Assembly: GCF_016808335.1 (NCBI RefSeq)
Contig: NC_053138.1
Coordinates: 56,884,951-56,948,950, forward strand
Direction of reading: 5' to 3'
DNA: 64,000 nucleotides
DNA from: Panicum virgatum
Taxonomy: Eukaryota > Streptophyta > Magnoliopsida > Poales > Poaceae
Shown: positions 22,293 to 32,589 of the stretch, piece after piece
How the letters are laid out: each line of letters opens with the position of its first letter
How positions within the stretch are numbered: position 1 is the first letter of the stretch
Notes under the pieces: model-generated
Told to the model about the DNA's origin: nothing
The model's input: only the letters and a program-made list of their open reading frames with translations
Databases searched by the model: none
Position numbers and translations under genes: made by a program

Positions 22293-25200
22293 TGTAAGCA
22301 TCTAGGCCCTCTAGGTATGTTTCGGTGATTAATGACAACCATTATTGTGACTAATGAGTTTGTGCAGCTTAATGAAACATTATCGCTCATTTGGTCATAT
22401 GTTAAAGAGGCCCCCTAAATTTTATTATTCAAAAAGGCGATCTCGGTTTTCAACTCTATATATCAAGACTAAGCATCTTTCTAGTCCTAAGTGTCGTAAG
22501 ATTGAGAAGGACACTTATGTTGGTATATGTTTTATAGTTTTGTAGTGATCGCACTATTAAGAGGGGTTAAGGCCAAGTAACTTGAGCATGGACATGGTCA
22601 ATTAAAAATGGATGCACACTATGGTCACTCAGGTTCTAAGAAGTTCAAATAAGTGGTTTTCAACTTATATCTCAAGAATATTTGGATTTCATTCAAGACT
22701 CAAATCAGAAAAGACAAAATCAGAAAAAGTCTATACACCGGTTTAACCGACGACTCCATTTTTCTATACGTCGGTTAAACGAAGTTAGCAGAGTCTGGAC
22801 AAGTATATACACCGGTTAAACCGACGATATTTGAAATTAACGTCGGTGCATTTGTCCAGTGAGTTGGTTTTTCCAGGGATTTCAGAAGTTATACTCACCG
22901 GTTACACCTGTAAGGATCACCGGGGTGTCCGACCCTAGAGGGGGAGGGGGTGAATAGGGTCGCTAATCGCTTTTTTAATCTAGGGCTCAATCTAATTGCA
23001 TAAGATAAACCTAACACGTCCTACACATGCTAGTTATGACTAAGGTTTATCTATGCTACTCTCTACTTACCCCAAAAGACTTGCAACCTATAGCCAATCC
23101 TAATCAAACTAACTAGAAAAGTAAAGGTAAGCAAGAAAGAGTAAATGCGGAAACGTAATGCGATAAGAGAGAGGATATGCAAACTCCCGTGAAGACACCA
23201 AGACACACGATTTAACGTGGTTCGGTTAGGACACCAAAGTCCCTCCCTACGTCCACGGCCACTTGCTCACAAAGAACAAGTATGATGCCGAGTCTCTTCG
23301 CTTGATCACCGTCTTGCCACGCCTCCAAGGCTCCCGACAAGCAAAGGCTAAGTGACGCCAAGTCACAAAGACGAGGTCACCGCCACCGTCTATCTCGAAG
23401 CGTCACCACGGCACCGTCTTCACTATCTTGGAGCTTTAACACCAAGTAGGGGCCTCCTTCCCCGCACAAAGTGTCGTTGCCACTCCACACCAAGTCGGAG
23501 GGTCACACGACGAGTACACAAGGTGCTTGCCGCAGCAAGGCTTTCTCTCAAGCTAGTTCTCTCAAGAACTAAGCCTAAACAAGCACTAAGCACTCTCACA
23601 AATGTGCTTAAGCCTATATGATGTACAATGAAGCTCTATGGTGGTTGGAGATGATCTTTAGCTCTTATATACTTCCTTGAACTCCAGCACTCTCAAATGA
23701 CCCGGCCTTGGGGGTATATATAGGCAGCACAAGCAAATATAGCCGTTGGAGAAAAGCTGCCAGAAATGTGCTTAACGCCGGTTAATCCGACGTACCCCAA
23801 AAGCCATCATCGGTTCAACCGGTGTATGTAAACTGCCACTTGAAAAACTAGCCGTTAGCAATTAACCGGTGTATCGCCGGTTTAACCGATGCAATCAACC
23901 GGTGTATGTAAAATTAGCGTCGGTTTAACCGGTGATTGTAACTTCTTCACGTTCCTCCAAAAACCACCTCTCTGGACAACTGAACCGATGCAATTGACCG
24001 ATGCATCGTCGGTTCAACCGGTGTATGTATTTTCATCGGTCTTCGTTTGGCAATGCACCGACGTATGTATTTTCTTCAACGTTGGTTAATCCGGTGAGTG
24101 TATCTTCAGTTTCCAGCTTCTGGACAATTACACCGGCGTGTGTCTTTTCCTTAACATCGGTTCAACCGGTGTATTGAATTTCTTCACAGTCTCTTCGATT
24201 CTTGTCCTTTGGACCGAAGAGGTTTCAGGGCGCTGCCCTGAGACCCGCGTAGCGGAACCCCCGTAGGGGTAGCCCTTCGGGCCTAGCTGCGCCTATCTTC
24301 TCTTTGTCATCACTTGAACCTAAAAGCCTGTGAATGTTTATCTTGACAATCATATTAGTCCAAGTGTTGTGTGTGTCATCAATCGCCAAAACATTATATT
24401 GAAATATGGCATGAGAGGCCATTTTCGCTACAACACCGACGATGGATTTGAGTTAACGTCGGTGTAGTTGTCCAGAGGGATGATTTTTCAGTTGATTAGT
24501 GGACAACTACACTCACCGGTTAAACCGATGATACGTCGGTTAATCTGCCCGAGTTGTAACGGCTAGTTTTCAAAAGGAGCAGTTTGCATTCATCGGTTAA
24601 ACTGACGCTGACAATTGGAGGATCGTCGGATTAACCGGCGTTGCGTACTTTTCTGGCAGCTTTTCTCCAACGGCTCTATTCGTGTGAGCTGCCTATATAT
24701 ACCCCTCCAATGGGTCATTTTGCTCTCTCTTGACACCAGACAACATTCATACACTCATACTATTGTTGAGAGCCACCTTGAGCTTCATCTTCCACACATT
24801 TGTTCATTCAATCATTCAAGAAGCAAGACTAAGGACTTGAGTAGAGAGAAGTTTGTGTGCATCCGTTCTTGGTGATCGGTTCTTGCTCAACTGAAGGCCC
24901 TAGCTTGTTACTCTTGGTGATTGGCAGTACCTAGGCGATCTTGGTGATTGAAGGTGTTTCTTCCAGAGCTTGCCAAGGATTGTGTGAGCCCGAAGAAGTT
25001 TGTACGTGGCTTGACCTCCACCACGCCGGGATGGTGAACGGAGACTCTTAGTGAGCGCCCACGTCTCGGTGACATGGGAGGTGACAAGACTCTTAGTGAG
25101 TGTCACAACGTGGATTAGGGGTGTGTGCCAACACATCGACACCACGGGAAAAAATCTGGTTGTCTCTTGCCCTCTCTTTACTTTCAAGCACTTACTTTCA

Positions 25201-25407
25201 TGCAATTATTTATGTACTTGACCTTAGAGATCATAACTTAGATCTACCTTGCTTAGCTCCATATCTTTGTTAGCTTGTGTAGTTTGCTTAGTTAGCCGGT
25301 TGGTGATTTGAGCCTTACTAGTATTGCATAGGTTAATGTTGCTTTAATTTGTTTTAGAAATTTGAAAAAGGCCCAATTCACCCCCTCTTGGTCCATCGAT
25401 CCTCACA
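22293..25407 (+). mobile_element. Solo LTR of a SIRE-type Copia element
   Basis: It starts TGTAAGCATCTAGGCCC and ends CCATCGATCCTCACA, with TG..CA termini and a perfect 5-base target duplication GCTGT (22288-22292 and 25408-25412). There is no internal coding region, so it is a solo LTR left by LTR-LTR recombination. Removing the inner insertion and its duplication leaves about 1586 bp. The penultimate text AATTCACCCCCTCTTGG is typical of this LTR group. It carries clusters of ACCGGTTTAACCG-type motifs. Confidence 0.9.
22909..24432 (-). mobile_element. Second solo LTR nested in reverse orientation
   Basis: On the minus strand it begins TGTAGCGAAAATGGCCTCTC and ends with the CACCCCCTC...GATCCTTACA terminus. 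It is 1524 bp long with a perfect 5-base target duplication ACACC (22904-22908 and 24433-24437). Its length and end sequences match the outer LTR group but its body differs, so it is a related family. It also contains many CCGGTTTAACC-type motifs (23770-24180). There is no internal region, so it too is a solo LTR. Confidence 0.88.
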
Positions 25408-27073
25408 GCTGTGAAGCTCTGGGCTGTATCTCTGAGGAAGGAATTCAGAGTACTGAAGTCTAACAGCAAAGAATACGAGGTGAGGTGTGCAGATAGAGAC
25501 TGTACATGACGAGTGCATGCCTACAAGAGAAAGTTCAAGACACACTGTGAATGTCCAATTGTTACACTACATACTTATAGATTGACAGGTGTTGTGGGAC
25601 ATCATTGTAATATCACATCAACTTTCGTGGCTAAGAAGATGTATGGGGTGATTCTTGACAAAATGGATTACGAGCCTGCATTGATAATTAGGGGCATTGG
25701 ACAGAATTTCCAGTATGTGATCAGCTATGCAAAGGCTTGGCGGGCTAAACAAAAAGTATTTGAGATGAGGTTTGGCACTTATGAAGCATCATATAACAAC
25801 CTACCTCGTTTGCTTGAAGCAATTGTGCACAGAAATCCTGGAAGTGCTTTTGATACATACAGTGTACCGAGCTTGTCAGGGGGGCCAAGCATTCTGTTGT
25901 GAGCTTTCTTCTGCATTGGAGCATGTGTGAGGGCATTCATTTACTGCCTTCCTGTTCTGTGTATTGACGGCACTTTCCTGACAGGGAAATATAAGGGAAC
26001 AATATTGACGGCAATCGTAATTGATTGCAACAAGTAGATAGTTCCCATCGCCTTTGTCTTTGTAGAGAATGTGAATACAGAAAGCTGGTACTGGTTTCTT
26101 GAACGTATGAAGAATCACGTTGTTGTTGGAAGGCCTAATGTTTGCCTTATCAGTAATAGACATGCAGGTCTCCTTGCAGCTATAAGGCAGTTACAAGAAG
26201 GTAGTCCATTTTCACCTCCTATATGACTAGATGTTGTCAGTAGGTGGTGTGTGAGGCATATGACTGCTAATTTTTATGAGCGGTTCAAGAACAAGGATAT
26301 GATGAATTTGTTCAAGCGATTGTGCGCTCAGAATCAGCAGAGAAAGTTTGATGCTTTGTGGGGGTATAATTGATGATATGAGCGCCGAATTGCTTAAGAG
26401 CCATGCCTCATCATCCAGCAGGAGACGTTCTACAGATTCAGTAGTTGGACATGCTAAGCCATTTTCACAGTGGATTGATGGTGTGCCTAAAGAGAAGTGG
26501 TCACTTCTGTATGATACAGATGGGAGGCGTTATGGAATCGAGATGACCAACCATGCTGAGTGTTACAATATGGTAATGCGTCGTGTTCGTGGATTTCCTC
26601 TTGTTGGAATTGTTGAGTTCATCATGTATGGATGTATAAGGTATTTTAGGGAGCAGTACGCATCAGCCGCTTCCTTACTTCATGATCCAGGAGTACGTTT
26701 TTGCAGAAGGGTCAATGAGTACATGGAGAAAAAAATTGAAAAGGCTCGATTTCACTCAGTCATATCGATGGGCACAAAGGAGCAAAGATTTGAGGTATTA
26801 TGCAGGGACAGGACCGGACAGGGTGTCTGCAGACAAAGGGTAATTCAAGAAGTCTTGATAACCATTGACGGGAGGGTGTTCTGCCGATGCCAGAAGCCAA
26901 AGGTGCATCACTTACCATGCTCCCATGTCATCACTTACAAAAAAATATAATCATTGCAATCAAACACAACAAACATATAAGTATTGCAATTAAAGGTAGA
27001 GGAGGCATGCCGTCCCGTCACAATTTACTTCACAATCTAGACCGATCAACACCATAACACCATATGATACACA

Positions 27074-27911
27074 TCATGTCATTTCATGGAGGTCATAATT
27101 CGGGGGGGGCATGAAGTCATCTAGGTCGTCATCCCAATTAACAGAACTTGGTGCTGGAGGTGGTGCAGTTTGACTTGATGAACCTCTTGACTTTCCCTTT
27201 CTCTCTTTTATGGTTCTATTTTCATGTACAGGGAGAGGAACATCAGGTCTTGGAGGCCATTGTTTGGGGGGTATGAAGTCATCTAGGTCGCCATCCCAGT
27301 TAACAGAACTTGGTGCTGGAGGTGGTGCAGTTTGACTTGACGAACTCCGGTTCTATGTGATTGCGGAGGCCAAGTACTATCACCCGAAGATCTTCCACAC
27401 CTCCTTCGTCTTGTTTGTGGCATGAGTCCACCGAAGATACATACCAATTTACAAAAATTTGGTATTGATTTGTTAATCACCTCTGTGTCCTCGGGGTAAT
27501 CCTTGCATAGAATCACACAACAATTTTAAAATTTACGGAATATGGATTACAAATGACTATAGATATTAGATCCGAATGATAGTTACCTTATTGTGCATCT
27601 CATATACCTCTGACCGCATCCATATCGTAGAAGTACTTTGTACGAAACTAATAACATTAGGATGATTAGCTAGTTCACATACCCTCATATACATCTTACG
27701 ACGTTCTAGCAGGTGTCCCTTTACATCTTGCATTGTAATACCTCGAAACAATGTGAAATTTTTAAACTCTACTAATTTGGACAACACCATCTCTATCGTA
27801 CCATCCGCTAATGGATCCAATTTCTTACTAATTACAAGATGTGTCATGATCTCAAGAATTATACTAGATTTTTTCGGTCCATGAAAATTCAACAGAATTG
27901 GAGGCAGCCAT
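27074..27911 (-). pseudogene. Convergent Myb/SANT-like second gene of the MULE
   Basis: A two-exon minus-strand reading runs from the ATG at 27911, with a donor after 27587 and an acceptor before 27501, to a stop at 27074-27076. It begins MAASNSVEFSWTEK, continues (after a one-base slip in an A-run) through IILEIMTHLVISKKLDPLAD and QDVKGHLLERRKMYMRVCE, then across the splice into KDYPEDTEVINKSIPNF and VCIFGGLMPQTRRRRC. This resembles the Myb/SANT-like DNA-binding domain (Myb_DNA-bind_3) found in PIF/Harbinger second proteins. A second one-base slip near 27345 leads into a tail with two copies of SSSQTAPPPAPSSVNWD, each followed by DLDDF. The gene is convergent with the transposase, as mudrB is to mudrA in MuDR. 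The family call is from pattern only. Confidence 0.55.
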
Positions 27912-28035
27912 TGACTTATACTGCAATAGCAATAAGGTACTGTCATTCTAAGTTTACTATTCTATATTTCACTATCCAAAAACTAAATCTATTCTAATTC
28001 ATAATTATTTTAGAAACAAGTCTATAATAGTTGAG

Positions 28036-28301
28036 AAATATTTGGGGGGGAGCCTGCCGCCCCCTGTCGGGCGGGCGGGCTGCCTGCCGCCCCTCCACCG
28101 GGCGGCAGGTGACTGCCGCGCGGCAGGGGGGCGGCAGGCTCCCGCCAGAGGCCTCCGCACAAAAAAATTATGTTTATTTACATGTAGGTCCCTGCCGCCC
28201 CCTGCCGGGCGGTAGGGGTATAAAACTGTAAAAATGTGAAACCGAAAATATATTTTTGTAAAAAAAAAGTTTTTTAAAAAATATAAAAATAAAAAAGCCA
28301 C
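28036..28301 (-). repeat. Right terminal inverted repeat of the MULE
   Basis: This is the inverted counterpart of 19194-19456, with the GC-rich CCTGCCGCC-type inner half first and the AT-rich outer half last. The arms differ by scattered substitutions and a few indels, which indicates an old insertion. Confidence 0.9.
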
Positions 28302-28309
28302 GGTCTCCC

Positions 28310-28942
28310 CCAGCCTCCCAGTACAATGTACATGTCTGTGTTCCCAATTCTGCTGTGGGCCTGTGGCCCAAGATGGTGATGGAACAATTGATAATTTTTG
28401 CTTTTTGAACCGGGCACATATTTTTTTTTTGGTATTCTTGTCTCTGCTTTCAACTGTAATTATAACTTTGCTCTTATTTTTTTATTTTTTTAATTTTATC
28501 CTTTTTTCACAAGTTATTACGATTTTGCCCTAAATCTTTATATATTTATTCCTATTCTGACCGTTGATTCTTTCTTCTTAAATTCATGGTACTCCACAAG
28601 TATTTTTTGGAGACGGAAAAGGTTCCCGTTAAACTGAGCCGGGCGTTCCCAATTCGGGTGTTGCCATCTGCCACGACGCCTTCTAGGCAAGATGAAGATA
28701 GAACCATTCATAATTTTAGAACCGGGGTCCATACATATGATCTGCTCACCTTTTTCTTCTTCTTAAAAATCTTTATTCCTTCACAATAGATTCATGGCAC
28801 TCCATGTTTTTTACATGGAAAATGTTTCCAATGGACTTAGGTCAGCCGCCATAAAAAAAGGTTACATCATCACCGTTAGGCCCGAAGTTGCAACACCTAG
28901 CGCTAAGCTTACATCGAAACTGACAAGAACGTGAGCAACGTA
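28310..28942. other. Intergenic, AT-rich, no gene
   Basis: This is the flank to the right of the MULE, with T- and A-rich runs. I see no supported gene or repeat. Confidence 0.5.
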
Positions 28943-29174
28943 GGCCCTGTTTAGCCGGTGAAAAATTGTTGGTTTTGGTACTGTAGCATATTTTGTTATT
29001 ACTTGACAAATAATGTCTAATTATGGACTAATTAGACTTAAAAGATTCATCTCGTGCTAATCAGTTAGACTGTGTAATTAGTTATTTTTTCAACTACATT
29101 TAATGCTTCATACATATGTCCAAACATTCAATGTGACGGGTACTATAGATTTTTTTAAAAAACTAAACAGGGCC
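28943..29174. mobile_element. Short Tourist-like MITE, 232 bp
   Basis: Perfect 12-base ends GGCCCTGTTTAG are inverted as CTAAACAGGGCC. The interior TACTGTAGCA and AATTAGACTTAAAAGATTCA are diverged forms of motifs in the elements at 1777-2118 and 3074-3407. The target duplication is not clear. Confidence 0.7.
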
Positions 29175-29242
29175 ATAATTACACGGGCTAAGGATATGTA
29201 AATTAGATAGTCTTATGCTCAATAATCTTTTCTTAAGGGCTA

Positions 29243-29392
29243 TTTGCAAAATTGTCCTTGTTTTGAAGTCTAACCAGACGTTTGCTCTTATTTTTTTTAA
29301 CTTTGCATGTTTGCCCCTGTTGCAAAGTTAAAAAAATAGGGGCAAACGTGTAGTTGGTTTCAAAATAAGAGCAGTTTTGCAATTTGTCCTTT
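29243..29392. repeat. Fold-back inverted repeat upstream of EMC5
   Basis: The arms around a central hairpin (TTTTTTTAACTTTGCA with TGCAAAGTTAAAAAAA, loop about 13 bases) extend outward imperfectly through GTTTGCTCTTATTTT / AAAATAAGAGC and GCAAAATTG / CAGTTTTGCAATTTG. A transcript would form a hairpin. It may be a small MITE. Confidence 0.6.
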
Positions 29393-29626
29393 TTTTTAAA
29401 TAACATCTAACCTTTTCCATTTTCAAACAAAAGGCTGCATTCAATTTTGTGTGGTGCTGAATCCAGGAGACCGCAGATCCGACGGCGTACGCGCCTCCCG
29501 GGCCTGACACTCTACTAGTCTGGTCATCTGTTAGCCGGCACGGCCAGCGGACCCGAAGGAGATTCCCCCGTTCCCCGCGCGGCGAGCAGGAGGAGCAGGG
29601 GAAGACACAGCCAGCCGCGCCTCGCC

Positions 29627-31682
29627 ATGGGGATCGGCTACGTGGTGGGCGTCCTCGGCGGCGCCATCCTCGCCCACGCCGCCTACGCCACCATCCAGTG
29701 TACGCTCCACCCCCTCCCCTCGGCCGCGCTCCGACCGGAATTTGCTCTGGATCTTCGGTTTCCGCCGGCGGCTGCCTCTGATTTCGCGTTTGGTTCTGGG
29801 CTTCGGGTCCGTGGCGGGTTCCCGGTTCTCCGGCGCCCGCCGCGCGCTCGGATCGGGCCCGCCGTCGAGGTCTGGGTGGGTTGGGGTTGGGCGGGGTTTA
29901 GATCTAGTTCATTGGTTCATGAGTTTTCGTGATCCGGCTGGGAGGCTGCGCAGTTGATTCCCATGATAGTAGGGACTAGTAGGACGAGTTGTTGGCTTTA
30001 TCCGCGTGCCAGTCCCGAAGAGCTTTTCTGTATATTAATAATTAGCTTGAATTGGATGCTCCTGTTGACTAGATTTCATGGATTGATGTTTCCTCCGTTG
30101 TCGCAGATCGGGCGGTGCTGAAGATCACGGAGGAAGAGTTCACTCGGCCACCCATGGATGTAAGTACGCTCAGAACTGGGGAATCCTTTCCTCCTTTTTT
30201 CCCCATCCTTTGGTTTCCGCGGGCAGTGGAATTTGGTTGCTAGACCTGTGCTCTCTAGCTACCTGGATTAACTTCGGGTGGTAAGTTTGCCCAGTAGGGT
30301 TTGGTGATGTAACTGTAGACTATGGTCAATGAATTGTACAAATCAGAGGGGCTCACGTGTGTTTTACTGTGAGTGTGATAGTCTGTACCAACTAGATCGT
30401 TTACAGTGCCACACTACCTTCAGTGCACATACGTAAAATGCTTTCACCTTTTATGCAAAGATGCCAGCAAAGAAAATGCACAGTATATATGATTCAGATT
30501 AGTTTGGCATCTAGAAGTTGTCTGTCTGTACTGAAAATTTGAGCAGGCTTATGAGAGAAGAAGTGTTCAGACGTGCTTGGGCTCCAATGTTATGTCAAGC
30601 ATTTTGCCCCCTAGCTCCTAATTTTATTTTTACCAACCAAATCAGTGCATGTTTGCTTAAAGTTTGCCTCTGACCGTGCAGGTGATGATGGAGTTGCTCT
30701 TGGGGTTGGCCTTGTGTATGTGGGCAGGTCTTGCTGTTCCAGCGAAGTTTCTCTCAGTGCTCCCACATTCTGAGGAGAATAGGTGAGCCTATTTGGTGCT
30801 CAGTACTGTGTTCGAGTCCTGAGCTTGTGATGTGGTGGTAATGTAGCTGATAGCCTGATAGTTGTGAAGTGGCTTTGAAGATATTGCAGAATGAGAAAGT
30901 TGAAACTAGTTTCTTTCCTAAATTGTAATCAGGAAATCTTAGAACAGGAAGCTAGAAAACACATTTACAGAAAGTGGGACTTCATACCATTGCTTTAGTC
31001 ACTGTGATAAAATAACCTGTCTAGCTGTGCACTGTACATGTCCTTAACACATGAGTTTAGTGCACAAGCGTAGAGAAGCTTTGTTATTTTTGTCACTATA
31101 AGAACTTATACAGTGCTAAACTTACTATTTTGTAAACCTGCATTGTTAACTACCTTGCTATATGAATCTTCTGGCTTGCACAGATTCCAAATATTTGAAT
31201 GTCTATTTTTTGTGGTGTTATTTAGCCATGACTATCGAAAACCCCTGTTAGTTTCCCCCCTGGCCCTTGCTCTCCTTTTCTTTTGGGCATTGTGATGTTT
31301 GTTTTGGGCCACAAATAGCTGAAATTGCCCCATAGTGCTAGATACCTGAAAGCCACTAGGTGGTTCTGAACTATGACTTATGTGGGTGGTGTATCATGAA
31401 TAATAATCCTTCCTATTCTTTGTCTTCAGAGTGAGATATGCTTACACAAGTATCACTGTTTTACTCATATCTAGTTTTTTTTACACAAAGTGTTGAACCT
31501 ACGCCAAGCTTTCTGTTGGACTATCTAATTTGATGTTTACATTAAGTTCAGTTGTGGCCCACTCATCCGTTTGCGACCATGCTTGCAGGATCGTCTCCCT
31601 CCCGGCTAACCTGGATTTCATGATCTTCAACCACCGGGGGAGAGCGCTGCCGTCCGACCCAGACCTAAAGCTGAAGAAATAG
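29627..31682 (+). CDS. EMC5: ER membrane protein complex subunit 5 / membrane Mg transporter
   Basis: Four exons join in frame: 29627-29699, 30107-30159, 30682-30782 and 31589-31682. The product has 106 residues, the usual length of this family. It starts MGIGYVVGVLGGAILAHAAY (first membrane span), then RAVLKITEEEFTRPPMDV, a second membrane span (MELLLGLALCMWAGLAV), and the C-terminal IVSLPANLDFMIFNHRGRAL. The family was first named membrane magnesium transporter (MMgT). It is now known as subunit 5 of the conserved ER membrane protein complex, which inserts tail-anchored and multipass proteins. Function here is inferred from whole-length similarity. The GC-rich start codon region and the gene's plus orientation match its neighbours. 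No damage is seen. Confidence 0.93.
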
Positions 31683-32589
31683 ACACATCTTTTCAGACCT
31701 AGTTTTTAGTTGCCTTGTAACCATTTTGATCTGGAGGAGGTTCCAGTTTTTGTGTCTCTATTTGTTTAGGGGGGAAAAAATCTTCCCAGACCATAAGACC
31801 ATAAGTAACTTATTTACGAATGTAACACTAGAATTTGTGGCACTGTGATTCCTCAAACTTGTATGGTGGTAATTCGAGCTTCTGTTGCAGCCCCGAGCAG
31901 ATTCTGTACTTCATTCATCAGCTAATCAGTTGCCAGCTGCTTTGTTAATGTGCCTGACCCTAAACAAAAGCCTTGTGTTGTTACTTATGGTCATCTACTG
32001 TACTTGTCTTCCTACAATCGAAAGCCTCGTCTTAAACGGATGCCCTTGTGTTGCCACGGATGAGAAATATCTTCAGTCGCCCACTGTGCCGCTGCACCAT
32101 TCCGATGGTAATTTTCTGTGGTTGGGATCGGCAGCCTGTGATCTGATCTGAAGAGGAGAAGGTTCCCGCTGGACGGTCCGGGGTGTCCTCTTCGTGCATC
32201 CGATGGCTGGGGAGGATGCCCCGCGGGCACGCGGAAAGCCTCCGGCGAAACGGCGGGCCGCCCGCCCGCCCCACGTCGGAATTGGAATCTCCGCTCGTGC
32301 TCTCCCAGCCCCCCACTAGGCCAGCAAGGCCACCGAGGCACGGCACTGGCGCACGGCGCCCTCGCCCCTCGCCCCTCGCCGCCGGGCCCCACCGGGCAGC
32401 CTCCCGGCGCGGTGCCCGCGGCCCGCCCCCCAAAAAATCACCCCCCGAGCTCCTGCCGCGTTCGCTTGCCTTTCCTTCCATTCCCTCCTCCCCTCCTCGG
32501 AGAGGAGACGGAGACGAGCGCGACGGCACGCGAGAGCGACGCGGCCGGCCGCCTCGCAAAACGCAAAAACCCTCGCCGCGCCTCCTCCC
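31683..32589 (+). other. EMC5 3' UTR and ZFC3H1 promoter region
   Basis: The first 200-400 bases are likely EMC5 3' UTR. From about 32160 the sequence becomes GC-rich and serves as the promoter and leader of the next gene. No TATA box is evident. The long open frames on both strands over 32012-32780 are composition effects. Confidence 0.55.

Larger units (their letters stand above)
21578..26949 (+). pseudogene. MuDR-type transposase gene, decayed and interrupted
   Basis: The coding parts are 21578-22292 and 25413-26949, split by an LTR insertion (22293-25407). Rejoining at the GCTGT target duplication restores the frame across VKYAV|KLWAVSLRKEF. The first part starts MSSKVAFQVHYGDFY and has an acidic linker. 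The second has the MuDR N-terminal motif, the MULE transposase domain (CIDGTFLTGKYKG, first catalytic Asp at 25966-25968) and a C-terminal SWIM zinc finger (FCRCQKPKVHHLPCSH near 26880-26930). Damage includes a frameshift near 21720, in-frame stops at 25507-25509, 25900-25902, 26035-26037 and 26224-26226, and a frameshift near 26350. The usual Asp of the SDRH motif is Asn (26155-26157). It would bind the terminal repeats and cut the element if intact. It is not functional now. Confidence 0.88.
19194..28301 (+). mobile_element. 9.1-kb MuDR-like element (MULE) with nested insertions
   Basis: Long terminal inverted repeats (19194-19456 and 28036-28301) bound the element. GGTCTCCC is repeated directly just outside both ends (19186-19193 and 28302-28309), eight bases of the nine expected for a Mutator-type target duplication. 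Inside are a MuDR-type transposase gene on the plus strand and a convergent Myb/SANT-like gene on the minus strand, both decayed. Three later insertions account for about 4.9 kb: 19496-21304, 22293-25407, and 22909-24432 within the previous one. Without them the element would be about 4.2 kb, close to the size of maize MuDR. It is now non-autonomous because of stop codons, frameshifts and loss of a catalytic Asp. Confidence 0.85.

Noticed and set aside
25413..26949. Host FAR1/FHY3-type transcription factor instead of a transposase
   Set aside because: FAR1 proteins share the MULE domain and SWIM finger, but the stops, the position between terminal repeats and the MuDR-type N-terminal motif favour a transposon pseudogene.
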